From Phaeodactylum tricornutum CCAP 1055/1 (Eukaryota; Bacillariophyta; Bacillariophyceae; Surirellales; Neidiaceae): 64,000 nucleotides of DNA. Of this stretch, positions 31,894 to 45,500 are shown piece after piece. The notes under the pieces are model-generated. The model did not search any database, had not been told where the DNA came from, and worked only from the letters and a program-made list of their open reading frames with translations. Each line of letters opens with the position of its first letter. The first letter of the stretch is position 1. The stretch covers positions 387,394-451,393 of the forward strand of contig NC_011673.1 of NCBI RefSeq assembly GCF_000150955.2, given 5' to 3'. A program made the translations under genes and the position numbers.

Positions 31894-34800
31894 TTAGAGT
31901 TGCCCGGGTGTTCGGGGAAGAATAATACGATTTTGAAAGTTTCCTTGTAATAAAAATGAGAACGGCAAGCGGTATCGTCTACACATGACAACTAGGTTCC
32001 AAAAGATTGTGGCACGAATATCCGTACCGCTGCGCCACTCTGGTTTCATCATACCTCGAATTCCAATATCGCCTTTCACCACATGCTGAAGAGCTTTGCG
32101 TAGAACCCACGGAGAGAGGAACTCGCAATAAAGAGGCGTTCGTGGCCCCTGCGATCCAGTAAATGTTGGTGACGAACTTGTTATGGAAAAGCGAGGGACA
32201 AATCGGTGCGAACAGTTCGGACACTCTGTGGTGTAATCGTTAAATGCACACGAAGTCCACCCAGCGACAATTTCGTTTTCAGAAAGCGCGCAAGAGCATT
32301 GAGGACAAACGTCGCTTCTGGTATCAATGACCAGATCTGGATGCAGAAAGTCCAGAAGACTATCCCCCAAAGCTAGCTGATTAAAAAGCATATCTGTGAC
32401 ATGCATCGATCTTGTTTCCAGAGTCGCTTTCACCTTTTCCTTCCGCCAGCGTCTTCTCTTTTCATTCGAGTCTTGATTCTTGAACCATCCAAAAATGGGC
32501 ACGGCACGGTTAGTATGGCACGGTACATCAGAAGCAGTTATTCCGGGGTCAGTCGAAACATCATCGTGTTCACCTAGGTCATTTCCAACTAACTGTAAGC
32601 TGGAATTGTCGTCTTCGTTTTTTGGCCAAAACTTTTTTCGCAGAAAGTCAGAGTAGACGTCAAGGCCTCTATTTGACTTCCGTAAGAGACTGTTATCACT
32701 ACTGACTTCTTGTGTGCCTACCGGAGGATCGATCTTTCCTGCGCTTTCTTGTGCAAATGCTGCAATAAACCAGGCCAATATTTCGCTATCGGCAAAAAAT
32801 CCGTCCACTTTCATTACTTGCATGAGTTTCAAAGCACGTTCAGTGTCCCCACATCTGCCACAGGCTTCCATTAGGGACTTGTATGCGTCCGAGTCTGTTT
32901 TTAATCCGCGCAAGGACATAGTGGTGAGAGCCTCGAAAGCCAAATCGAGCTGGGCGCTCGCGACTTCTTTCGCTTCTTCAAACTCAGCCAAAATGTCCAC
33001 AGGTTTTGTTACATCGCTTGCGGTCTCCATCGAGACAATTATCTGGCTTTGCAGGCGTGCCATGTGATTTGCAGTATTCTCGACAACGGATTCGTATGCT
33101 TCTGCGCTATCTCCAATGAATCGAAGACTTTTGTTAAAGACAAAAATCCCACTACTCGGGCAACTGTCACAGAGACCCATAGAAAAATCCGATAAACATG
33201 TGTTTACGTTCCGGTCATTGAATACCTCTTCTTCGGGCAAAGCAGCTTTGCCTTCTTGAGCAACGTCGACTCTTTTCTCGCCGTCACTACTGGTGCCTTC
33301 TGATAGTTGATTTCCGGATGCTTCTTTATCGATGCTCTGGCATTTCCGTTCATACGTTTGCCATTCCAACCCCACCAGAGCGGAATATGCAAAAAAGAAT
33401 ACTGTAAACGCCGCAACTTCTGGTGAGGGATCATATTCTGCCCCAGTAGGGTGCAGGATGGCATCGCTGTCGTCTGTGTGATCATCCACGTCTGCACGGA
33501 GTCGTTGTATGAGCATGGCCTGGCGATCAAACTCGGCAGCAATCATAGTAGGAATAGGGCGTGGTTCGCTGAAGAGCCCCTCATTCAATGTTTCTGGCCA
33601 ACTTTTGTAGACATAAGGTTTTGGTTTGTTTTCAAATTTCGCACCGGGCAAACCAACTTCGTTCGGCAGTAATGCGCTGAATTTTGTTAGGACCTTGTGA
33701 GCTTTAGCGTTTTGCAAGACAGGCGTGTCCACCTTTTTTAGTTTAAGCCTGCTTCTGTTCAATTTAGCATCGATACTCTCATCAAAGAAAATAAGGTCTG
33801 GCTCGCCCTGCCTGTATATACGCCTTGAAATGAAATCATCGAACTGTTGCGTCATGCACATTTCCACTAGAAAGGTGGTATTATCGGCTTTCTGAGAAGC
33901 GAGGAAAGCAATCAGATCAAACGAAGGTATCGGCAACTCAGAGCTGGAAAGGTTACTCTGAGGAACGATAAGGTACTTGCGATAGTCTTTCAGAAGTGCA
34001 ACGAAGAACCGGAGAAATGCTTCCTGTACACGATCCCATTTGCTCTGCATGGTGTCCCCCTTCAAAAGAGAAGTATCATCCAACAAATGGGAGTCTGGTG
34101 TATATGCCAAGTTGAAAGCGTGGTCCAGCCCGGCAAGTTTCTCCACCCACAGCGCGCCATTCCCCGTTCTGCTACGCAGCCTGTCGATCGACCGCTTGTT
34201 GGATTTCTTGTTCATCGTCATCATCCGGTACTCCATTTCCAGCCCTCGAGAAGTCCAAAACACATGCCCTATCGTCTCTTGCAACGACGTTCGTAGTTTC
34301 GCAATTTTTTTGGTAGGAAACGACGGCATGCGAGGAACCGCGCGGCCGAACCTGACCTTGTTGTGATCTAGATCGACTACGATAATATCTTCGCTCACGA
34401 ATTGCTGTGCATAGAGCCAGTCCTCTCGAACAATGCCACAAAAGAAAGGTACTGGTGCATCCAACATTGGACATAACATTCTCGGCAAAAGTGGCACGTA
34501 CAGATGATTCCAACGCAAAGGAAACAAGAGCGACGAAAAAATTTCTGAACAAATTGTCAAGATTGAATACTGCGACGAGAGCAACAGCACTTTGCGTTCC
34601 ATAACCAGAGCGCTCCATACTTGCAGTATATGTTCTGTATCGAGGCAATCAAATAGAATCTGGTACGGCACCGCAACGTATGCGATTGGTAATTTGGCTG
34701 GTGGCGCCCAAAATCGAATCGTCGAATCCAATATAGACACTTGCACTTCGTACGCACCGGGTGGTGGTGCCGGAATTTCTTTACACAAGTTCACCACATA

Positions 34801-35776
34801 CCGCTCAATCGGTGCAGTCATGACGTTGGTAGCCGAGGCGAGACGGTAGAGTTGCGCTAGGTATTCACGAAAGGCGCTCAAGTACGGCCAGGTGGAAAGC
34901 AGACAAAGGACTTTCGGAAGATACAAAACGCTGTTGGTATCATCGTCAATACTCACTTCTACGCCATCCAAGGAATCGTGTCGAGTTGTGACGGCACGAG
35001 ATTTCCAGGGGCCTCTGGGTACGTATTCTTCCAAAATGGTCAGGCAAGTCCCGTACACTTTGCGACCTTTTTCGTTGGTAAGCACAAAATGGTGCACTCG
35101 TGGCATTTGATACTGTCGAGTGGGTACAATAATATCTCCAGAGGGATAGCAAAAGTGCAGAATCATTGGGTTTAGAGGGTTGTCGGCATAATCTGTTGGC
35201 GGATAGCGAGTCGTTATTGTAGGCTGAAACGTATGATCCTGATGATGCAACGATGCTCGGGGCATGTGAATGTTCCCGTCTGTGGCCTGGCTGCTCGCCA
35301 AGTCTTCTTCAGAACCGTCCAGAGACTTTGTGGGGTAAGCATGTAGCGCTTCGTGGACAGGCATAGATCCTCCATTGAAGCGGACCCGTTGTCTCCAGCC
35401 TTTCGCTTTTGGGGGCGATGAGCCCCAAGAGCTGGCTTCTGTAGTTTTTCTGCGCTGGGCGTCGGGCATTGGGTTTTCATTTTCCCCCCCGCGGTCGACA
35501 ACTTACGATGCAAAAATACTCGACCAAACGTTGAGCGGATGTGGACTCACTCAGTGTATCCGCGACGGGATCGTTACGGCGCTGCTTGGGGAGAGACGAG
35601 GAGCGTGGAGCTCGATTCTTCGGACTGCTTGACTGTGATTTACTGTATTTACTGCTATCCTTTGATTCCATTCTGGGTGGCGTCACTCCGGTTGGTGCTG
35701 GACGGCGTGAGCTGCGTCCTCTCGTGTGACCAACTCTCATTGCGGAAACACACTTTACACCATCAATGCCATCCAT
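31894..35776 (-). CDS. DENN-domain RabGEF with PPR motif (DENND4-like)
   Basis: Exon 1 is 35776-35507 and exon 2 is 35454-31894, in phase through a 52-bp intron (GTAAGT..CCCAG); total 1276 residues. Exon 1 ends AQRLVEYFCI, the usual opening of a uDENN domain (xLVDYFVV), which supports the join. cDENN signature: VWSALVMERKVLLLSSQYSI, then the LYVPLLPRML and DAPVPFFCGI blocks; dDENN follows to about residue 570. A PPR pair lies at about 930-1000 (DAYKSLMEACGRCGDTERAL). Near the C-terminus is a four-Cys zinc knuckle (CPQCSCAL .. CPNC). DENN plus a PPR is the arrangement of animal DENND4A-C, GEFs for Rab10. The same role on endosome/Golgi membranes is inferred. Confidence 0.9.
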
Positions 35777-36009
35777 TTCTAGTTGTCGGCGACGTTCTAC
35801 GACAACGAGCTTCAATTTTTATTCGCCGTGGTGGGGAAGTCTAACAGTCCATATAGTCTAGAATGAATCGAAACATGCGAACATGCGACACCTGAGACCT
35901 ATGTAGAAATGAACAGCCCCGATGCCATACGCTATGAAGCCTTGCTCGTCTACAGGCTTCTCTTCTGTCAGGTTTCTCTTCTGTCTCCACAGCGTTCCAT
36001 GCGTGCGTT
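35777..36009. other. DENN gene 5' region
   Basis: Short spacer. It contains a small tandem ACATGCGA word near 35874. Nothing else is seen. Confidence 0.3.
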
Positions 36010-36013
36010 GAGT

Positions 36014-37029
36014 CTATTCAGAGGTCAGTGCCCAACGGTAATGAATCCTATTAAACGTCACACACTTTACGTCATGGTACGACATGTACGAGAATATCAA
36101 CTTCACCGAAGAAAGATCGGTACCGCACGAGCCGAACGTGCGTTGACCCATACTGTCAAGATGGACAGTGTTGACGTGACTTCCACCTAACTCTGGAGTT
36201 TGGTGGACTGGTCTTTTTCGCGTCGAAGAAAGACAATTTTTACGGGACGATGGTGAAGGAGTTTGTGTCTCTCCATCTTCATTGGCACTCTCAAAGCACT
36301 CGTTGCCGCCATCTTGTCGTACTCCGATCAAGACACATTCCGACGCAAAGACAATTGCCTTGTTGTCTTTTTCCGTCCCTTCAAACAGTGACCGCAGCCA
36401 GCGCCGACGGGACACTCACAAGTTTGACATGACGTGAGTACCTTGAGCAGCGGTTCAAAACCCTTGGTATCGCCTGATTCTTTGCGAAGCAGTTGCGCCA
36501 GAGTGTAGACTGTATTTCTAGCTAGCTCCGGAGTTCCGTCGCGAGTACACAAGAGCATCAATTCCTTGTGAAAGTCATCGCCATCCGAGCTCGCATTCGT
36601 CTCGGCATCCTTGAAACTTGGCGTGTTGTTGGCAGCTACCGCCGACAATATACTGCTCTAAGTCGTTATGATGCTGGTCTCCTGGACTTCTCTTTTTGCT
36701 ACCGCATCAGTCACGTTGCGGCATTCAGAAAAGACTTCCGTCGATGTTGTAAACGTTTTCGGTACGGCAGTCTTCGAGAGCACGAGTGCGGGCGCTCGGA
36801 GAGTGGGTGGTATTGGTATTGGTAGGTGAACCTATCTTATATTGAGGCACCAATATGGAAGTGTCCATGCCAAATGGATCGCTTTGCGCGGAACGCAACG
36901 ATGGCGTAGGGGCCGTGCGGTTTTGTGGTACGCTCCGCCACACACGGCCTGCATTGCGTCCAAATGCACTAGGACATCCACGTCCTGGATAAGCGTGTAC
37001 AGGGTGGGGACGGCTTGGTGCTGGATCAT
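36014..37029 (-). pseudogene. Decayed or unspliced fragment resembling PDS5 (cohesin-associated HEAT protein)
   Basis: Three overlapping minus-strand frames look coding. 36832-37029 gives QHQAVPTLYTLIQDVDVLVH. 36328-36648 gives GTPELARNTVYTLAQLLRKE then FEPLLKVLTS. 36014-36415 gives SLFEGTEKDNKAIVFASECVLIG. The GTP..A...V..L....FEPL pattern is that of PDS5 proteins (animal GTPHQAKQAVHCIHAI..FEPL). The second and third pieces overlap in different frames with no clear intron ends between them. The stretch is far shorter than a PDS5 gene (over 1000 residues), with no recognisable rest nearby. I read it as a degraded duplicate; an intron-rich live gene is the alternative. Confidence 0.4.
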
Positions 37030-37587
37030 GTCAAAGTCTTTACCATTGGTGTTTGAGTGGGGGAAAATGGTGCGGATACACCGCCAAGCAGCTCAAAAAT
37101 ATTGTGTCCGTGGGTATCAGCGGCTGTCCCTGGGTCCAGGATTTGTACACAAGTGTCTAGCTAGAACGCAGAAGGAAGAAAAAAAATTTTGTGTTGGGGG
37201 TACCTTTTGGGATTTCTACCGGAAGCAACGTGGATCCGGTATAGACAATTACATTGGCATCAATAAGCTTTGCAACATTCTCAACGATAGTTGCAGATCC
37301 CGTTATGTTGACGTTGAAGTCAAATACTAACGGAGCTTCCAAGAGCATGAGACTAGGATGTACAAGCTGCTCCGTAATATTTTTAGTTGACTATTTTTGT
37401 GTTAAAATCTTGTTACATATGACTAGTACCTTGGGTCTTTCGTCGTTTGTTTGAGTGTGCACAAACAGAGACCAAATTGCTACCATCGTTGTGCAATGAT
37501 GATCGCTCAGAGATTTCGCCTCTTGTCTTCGCAAGGAATGTGCTCATCATAACCAAAATCTCATTTTCATATTTGGGCAAGCCACTG

Positions 37588-37916
37588 TCACCTATAACGA
37601 CTAGTCCAATCTATGCCATTGGGGCTGGTCATGACTTGTTCTGTCTTAACAAAGGGTACAGCAACAAATATTCCATTGCCGCTGGTGAGGGCATTCCAAA
37701 AGTTGGCGGGCACACCAGGGGTTCGGAGAGTCCAGACTTTGCCATTTGAACTATACATGGCAGCATAGTCACCCACTGCCACAAACATATCATTTCCAAA
37801 AGTGACCCCCACCAAGAGCCAATTGGCACTGAGGTCAAAAGAGCCCAAATTTTGCTGCCATCCGTACTGGTCATGACAAGACCGCCGCCATCTGTGGAGA
37901 GCAATGCTGTTGTCAA
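37588..37916 (-). pseudogene. Remnant of a W..YGNG.FVAV repeat (BNR/sialidase-like) protein
   Basis: Two overlapping frames show the repeat cycle of secreted propeller-like proteins: VTFGNDMFVAVGDYAAMYSS, GKVWTLRTPGVPANFWNALT, then SGNGIFVAV and MTSPNGIDWTSRYR; the other frame has STDGGGLVMTSTDGSK just upstream. The repeat unit (about 40 residues: W, then GNG-x-FVAV, then S-x-DG-x-x-W) switches frame between units and no start or signal peptide is near. Most likely a broken copy of a repeat-protein gene. Family members in diatoms are often secreted and variable. Confidence 0.5.
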
Positions 37917-39598
37917 AAAACTAACAGAATTTGCGCCGGATCACCAAGTGTACGAGCACAAAGCGTCATTGGTGGCGGAAGAACCGGTCGCAAATTTTCC
38001 ACCGAAACGTCCGCACTGACTGTGAATGCAGCGCGGTACAGGAGGTCGATTCACTGTCAAAGCTACAAGTCACACTGTCTGAGGTCTAGCAGTGGTAAGC
38101 AACAAAGAAACACCATGTCAACTCCTTGGAACAATTTGCGGGGACATTACATGCAGCTTGTTCTGCTTCTTTCTGCCAACTACCAACATCAAAACTGCTT
38201 TTGTTAATGTAAGTGTAAAAAGGTGCTGGTGAGAGACATGCTCTTGCTATGTTGTTGACATTGAACACTCCTTCGATCTTACCAATAGTTGCGAACATTC
38301 AGTCACATGAAGAGCCCCATTGTGCAAATTGCTGTTCCCCATTGTTACAATCAATCACTCTTTCTTGGAAAAGTGAATTGTTATATTGTTGTGTTGCATT
38401 TCCAGCTTGACATTCAAACCGTGAGAGCCAGCCAAGCCTCAACAGTCAAACTGGGAGAGCCCGCCGGGCCAGGTGCTGATCCTGGTCGAAAGGGATTGTG
38501 CGGAAATGAAAGTTCCCTTTCGAGGATTCCTAATGTCGTACCATGACGTATAGTGTGTGACGTTTAATCCGTTTTCTGACAACCTACGTCATTATTTCCG
38601 ATTCCAACGGAAGAGCCAGCCGCTCTTACGGGCGATGGCTAGACGACAGAGAAGTGAATGGACGACTCGTTTCGCCACGCGGCTCGCGTTTTCAACTCCA
38701 GTGCCGAGATTCGATTGGTCGAGAGCTAGGATTCAAACAAGATGACAATAAAATTCCATTGCTTTAAGTATTTCACAGTGATAGGACGGAATGTTGTAAT
38801 TCGCTTGTCGGAGCGCGCACTCGACGGAGTCCGGCCCAAGGACGCCCACCCCGCAAGTTCTTGGTGTGTGCGTTCGTGTGCGTGGTGAAAGCCTGAAGTA
38901 CTGGAGCAACTGTGCAGCCAGCGACCGAGGTTGTTGTTATTCTCCGATTGCAGTATTTCCGGTGTTGTTATACCTTGTAATCGTTACTGTGTAAGTAAGA
39001 AAGGTGTCGGAGGCGGAATTTTCGAATGGGAAATGCGGTTTTCATCGGTTCGTGCCATGAAATTGTGAAGACTTGATCGGCGCCTTGAATCCTACGTGGG
39101 TCGTAGTAGTGATGCGAATTTTCTGGCTGGGACAGATGCCGAACATTGCGACAATTTGCGGGCCAAATTTCTGTCATCCAGAGCATTGGCAACCTTTCTC
39201 GAGACCAATTTCGCACGGATAGACTGTTGTAACAATCGTAGGGCAAGGGTGCGTCCGTTGCAATCACAAACATTCCCTCCACCATCCCCGATCGCCATCC
39301 GTCTGCATTGGTCGACGCACGCCTGGGTGCGTCTTGTGTCCGTGCCGATACGTCGCTTCGGCGGATCGAACCTAGTAAAGGAGGTGCTTCGGCCCTCTTT
39401 GCGTTGTTTGGGCTCGCGCGTGGGGAGTTTTTGCCCTTGGACTTCGCATTCTCCTTCCTTGTCGGGACTGTTGGGTCACTCGTGTGCCCTTGTACAACAT
39501 TGTTTCTACCGTCACTCACAAACTTCTGTTCCCTGTTCGACTCGTCATTACAGACACGAATAAACACAGAATCCCACAGTTTGGAACGCAACAGCATC
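37917..39598. other. Gene-poor region upstream of the CHD-like gene
   Basis: No supported gene. The CHD-like frame is open for about 97 codons upstream of its ATG, presumably 5' UTR. 38560-38760 is GC-mixed and featureless to me. Confidence 0.4.
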
Positions 39599-42500
39599 AT
39601 GTCCACCAGTCGGGGTCGTCGGACGACGACCAAAAAGGTGAACTACGCCCGGGAACAAGAGTTTTCGGATGGGGACGTCTTCGAGGACAGCGAGCCCGAG
39701 GAGATGCCCGTCAAGCGCGCACGGAGTCGGAGTCGCAAGCCCAAGACGAGTATCGGGACCACGACGAATACGTTACTACCCAGCATGACCTTGACGGCGG
39801 CAACCGTCGATGACGACGCTGACGTCTACGAAAACAGGATTGTCTACACGGAGAAAGGCTACGATACTTCCTTATTGCCCATTCGGGATCGATTTCCATT
39901 CCTGCCCGAGTACGAAGAAGACGGCTCGCCGAAGATCGATCTCATTGTCGGGCGTCGTCCGGTGGATGAAAAAGAGGACGCCCTGGAGGAAGAAGCTGCT
40001 TCCCCTGCACCGTCGGATGGCGAAGACGTCAATGTGGACGGAGAAACACCAACCCGTAAGGTCCGCGGTCGACGAGGCAGTGCCAACGAGGATGCCAAGA
40101 CCAAATCAGCCTCACCCACCAAGCAAGATTCTGGTCCGGTTGAATACGAATACCTCGTCAAGTACAAGGGGCGTTCGTACTTGCACCTCGAATGGAAATC
40201 GGGCGCGGACTTGGACAGTATGAACAAGAGCGCCAAGGGAATTTACCGGCGGTGGCTCAAGAAACTAGCTGGCGGAACCGAAGAAGAATTAGAAAGCCCC
40301 GAGTTTGATGCATCTTACGCCTTGCCAGAAAAGATTCTTGATGAGGCTGACCAAGAGGTAACTGTGGAACTTTCTGATAAAGAGCTTTTACGTTGGGAGA
40401 AAGAAAGAGAAAAGGAACTCGCTCTGGACGACGAGGATGATGATGACGACGCTGACGCCGACGCCGCGTCACCTAAAGACAATTTTGACAAAGATGTCTC
40501 CTCCAAAGAAAAGAACGCCTCTATGCTGACGGGAAAAAATGGTCAGGCTGAGGATGAAAAGAAAGGTAGGTTTTACATGTTAGTGACGGTAACGGCAGTT
40601 TTTTGTCGTCAGAACACTTTTTTCTGATCAACTCTACTTCTGATCTTTACAGATCTTTCAACAGGTGAAGATGACTGGACAGAAGAAGATATTGATTTCA
40701 GCAAGTTGACTCTGGAAAAACTGCGTAGTATCGTCGACCGGGATGGATCCTATTATCCGCAAATCGAGGGATCCGACAACCCTTATCGCGACGGCTATGT
40801 CACCGAGCCACCTAAGAAGCCACGCGCATCCTACCTTTTCTTTCAGTGTACTATGCGCTCCTATTTTGCGAAACGAAATCCACATGCTTCGCAAGGAGAG
40901 CTCATGACTGTTTTAGGAAATACTTGGCAAGCTATGTCTGACGAAGAGCGCGCCCCCTTTCTCGAGCTTGCCAACGAGGAAGCGAAACGGTACGACAAAG
41001 AAAAATCTTTGAAAGAGAAAGCTCAAAAACCTAATGAAGTCTGGCAACCTCTGCGGCGGTGTCGTCAAGTTCTGGAACGCTTAGCGAATGATTCGTTTGC
41101 AGATATATTTTTGGAACCCGTTGACCGAAACGATTTTCCGGATTACATGGAAATCATAGACACTCCGATGGATCTTGGTACTGTGCGGAGCAAGCTTCTG
41201 TCTCGCAAATATCAATCTCCGGAACAATTTGCACGGGATATGCGAAAGATCTGGAACAACTGCAAAATTTACAATCAGCATGGGTCCGCGATTTGGTATG
41301 TCGGAGACTACATGTCGAAGCAATTTGAACGCCTTTACCATGCTTGGGTGCTAGAATTTCGCGAGCGTTATTTGCGATGGGCTGATCCACGAGCCCGGCC
41401 ATGGGAGCACACTTGCCGAATGCACGATGGATCCTGCAAAACGCCAGATCATGAAATGGTTCTTTGTGACCATTGCGATGGCATGTATGGATATAGATGT
41501 TTAACCCCACCGTTGAAGAAGATTCCGAAGAAAGCATGGCACTGCCCCGATTGTAAGCCAAAATTAAAGACGGCTCGTGGAATGAGGATGCTGTCGGCTG
41601 TTGCTGAAAACGCTGCGCGAAAACGTGCAGAACTTGGAGATGTCCCGAAGAAGACCATGAATCAGACTATGTATCTTGTCAAGTGGGCAGGTCTGGGGTA
41701 CGAGCATTGCAGTTGGGAAACGAAAAAAGACGTCAATGATGACAAACTTATCGCTGAGTTTCACAAGCTCAACAATACGTTTCCTGATGAGCCAGATATG
41801 CCGATGGAAGTCGTTGACGATTTTATCGAGAGTACGAAGCACATTAACGTTGAAAATGCGGGGGGAATCTCTTGCATACCGAGTCTTCGTGCCCAGTTGT
41901 ACGCTCAAAGCCGATCATTTCATTTCGCGAAATTTGGGATGAACATTCCCGAGAAGGTCGGCGCAGAATGTGGCCCAAAAACCAGAGCTGCATGGCATTA
42001 CCAGTTTTCTAGTGATGATGACAGTGCCAGACATCATTCTACCGTTCCGCGGGAAGTGATTGAGTGTGTTTCTGATCTCGTCTTCCAGGTCGCTAGGAAA
42101 GAGCCTGTCAGCTTTATGCGTGCCAATACGTCGCTGCCTCCGCCGATGACTGGAGAGTATGATGCTATCCTACCTATTACTTCGAAAGGATTGATGATGA
42201 ACGTAGGTGAAATTCATGGGTCCGTAGCTTTTCTCGGTTATCGAACCTTTCCCGATGGATCAAAAGGACCGGCGGACATCGCGAATTTGATTCGGAACGT
42301 GGGAGACAAAATCATCGCTGTTGATGGTTCCAGTACGATCGGGAAAACCTTCAAGGAGGTAATTTTGATGTTGCGCGAAAGCGGCAAGAACAAGTTTGCT
42401 TACATGCGCTTCCTTGAGACCAAATATGCCGTTTGTGACAATGATCTTGCCAGTGTCGGAAAGAAAGGACGTTATGCTATCGAAGAACTTCAAAAGAAGG

Positions 42501-45500
42501 TGGCCATGGATCGACAGCGTCTTGTTGTACAAAGGAAACATTTGCTTTCGGTGGATGAAGAACATGTTCCCGGGGACATAGGAAAGGATCTTGCCCCAAA
42601 GGTCGAAGACTCAGATGAAGAATCCGAGGAAGGAAGTGAGGGTGAGTTTGAACCGGAAAGTGACGACGAGGATCTTGTGGTGACGGGAAAGACAGGCGAA
42701 GTGGCCACGGGTCCAACGGTTTCCGATTCTCTAGAACGTATTGATTCTGTGCCTGCCGTCTCTCCAACTTTGAATTCTGAGATGGCAGCTGAACGACACT
42801 CTGGGGTAAAGAAAAGCGAGGATGATATAGGAGGGGAACCAGCACCAAAAATCGACCAGGAAACCATTACTCCGGTTGAGGAATGCTCTTCAGCCTTATT
42901 GGGTCCTGTCTTTCGTCACGAGACTACTCGGTCTCTAGCCTATCGTTTACTTGGTGTAGATCTCGGCTATAGTAGCGACGAAGGTGGAGACGATGACAGC
43001 GCATTTTTTGTTGATGGTGTCGATCAGACATACACTTCAATGCAGCAACTTCAAGATATTGTCCGTCTACCGGCCGAAAGCGAAGCAAAATCAACTACTC
43101 CTGTAGACGACAGTACCATTCCAGTGCGCCAAAACGAGTTTTCTGTAATGGGCGATAGATCAAAACTTGCGACCGCAGTTGCTCTTACGTCGAAAGAGCC
43201 TTCGACTGAGGAATTTGACAATTTTCCTTTGCCTTCGTCGAAAGAGTTATTGGCCTCAGAAAAAGAGCAGCAAAGCCAGCAAGCTAACAGTGCAGAGCTT
43301 CTATCAAAGTCAAGCAAACGTTCAACTGTCAAAGTAGAGCAAGTTTCTATCGTAACCGGGGACATTATACACATTTGGGCAAATGTTGAGTCTGCGGCTG
43401 CGACGCTTCAGCTTCCGCTCCCCCAGCTGAGGCAGGTTCTCCGGGGAGAATACGACGAAGAAATTGGCGATGAAGTCGGGGGTTACAAATGGCGCTATGC
43501 CTTGGTGGGGGCGAAGGTCACTGCTGGAAATGGATCGACCGGGCGAGGTGGCAGCGGACGAAAGGCTAAAGAGGCATGGCTTGAGTTTCGCGACAAGCTC
43601 TACGACCCCAACGAGCCCCACAGCTACAAGAATGGCAATCGCCTTCGAGATTATCAAGTAGAGGGAGTCAACTGGCTAGCGAGTACTTGGTACAAGAAGC
43701 AAGGATGTATTTTGGCTGACGAGATGGGTCTCGGAAAGGTACGTGTCGGACGACTTCATAATGAATGTTGGGGTACTGGTCTTACACCGATTGTATGTTC
43801 TACTGTAGACTGTACAAATTGTCTGTTATATCGAGCACATTTTCCGTGTTGAAAAGGTTCATCGACCATTTCTCGTCGTGGTTCCGTTGTCAACAGTGGA
43901 ACACTGGCGGAGAGAGTTCGAGGGCTGGACTGACATGATATGCTGCATCTATCATGACAGGCAAAGGGTATGGCGAGATGTTTTACGAGAATACGAATGG
44001 TATTACGAAGATCGCCCACACACGGCCGAGTTCCTTAAGTTCGACGTTCTTGTGACCACATATGACACCCTGATTGGAGACTTTGACGTCATCAGCCAGA
44101 TCCCGTTTCGAGTCGCTGTTGTCGACGAGGCGCATCGGCTTCGCAACCAAAAGGGTAGACTGTTGGAATGCATGCGGGAAATTAGCGCGAAGGGTACCAT
44201 GCAGTATGGTTTCCAAAGCCGCGTCCTTATGTCTGGAACTCCTCTCCAGAATGACTTGACGGTGCGTTCATTATTACTTCCTCTGTCTTTTTGCTCTAGG
44301 TCCGCGTCTCAAAAGCCATTTTTGTTTTTCTTGCCAGGAGCTTTGGACTTTGTTGAACTTCATTGAGCCGTTTAAATTTCCCGACCTTGATAATTTCCAG
44401 TTGAACTTCGGGAATATGGCCAATAGAGAACAGGTCGAAAGTCTGCAGCAGATGATTTCTCCGTATATGCTACGACGAGTGAAGGAAGACGTGGCCAAAG
44501 ATATTCCAGCGAAGGAAGAAACTGTAATTGACGTCGAGCTCACTAGTATTCAGAAGCAGTACTATCGAGCTATTTTTGAACACAATCATGCCTTTTTGAA
44601 TATTGGGGCAACACGAAACACAGCACCAAAATTGATGAATATCCAAATGGAACTTAGAAAGGTTTGCAATCATCCCTTTCTTTTGGAAGGGGTTGAGCAC
44701 AGAGAAACAGACAGACAGTTTAAGGAATTTTCGGAAAAGGGTCTCTTCGAAAACAAGGCACCGGAAGAGCAACAGCGTCTTCTGAACGAGCATGGCTACA
44801 TCATGACAAGTGGAAAAATGGTTTTATTGGACAAGCTACTCCCGAAGCTGAAGCAAGAAGGTCACAAAATTCTTATATTTAGTCAAATGGTAAAAATGCT
44901 TGACCTGATCTCAGAGTACTGCGACCTGCGAGACTTCAGATATGAGAGACTGGATGGACGTGTAAGAGGAACGGAGCGACAAAAATCAATCGATAGATTT
45001 GAGAACGATCCAGAGAGTTTCATATTCTTGCTTTCGACTCGAGCGGGTGGTGTCGGAATAAATCTTACGGCGGCTGGTATGTAGATTGGTATTGTTTGCA
45101 TTTGTTTTTTTGCGGCAGCTCTAATTTTGTGGCTCTCTTTCTCTTAGATGTTTGCATAATCTTTGATAGCGACTGGAACCCCCAGAATGATGTCCAAGCA
45201 CAAGCACGATGTCATAGGATTGGGCAAACGAAAGACGTTCGTATCTATCGCCTAGTAACTAGCAGAAGTTTTGAGCAAGAGATGTTCGATCGCGCCAGCA
45301 GAAAGCTTGGGTTGGAACAAGCTGTTCTTGGGACTTTTGAGAAGGAACAGGAAGACGACAAACCGTCGCAAAAGGAAATGGAACAGTTACTCAAGCGGGG
45401 AGCGTATGCTCTCTTGGAGGATGAAGACGACAATATCACAAAAGAGTTTTGTGCGGACGACATCGAGTCAATCCTAGCAAAACGGACTCGGACACGGGTT

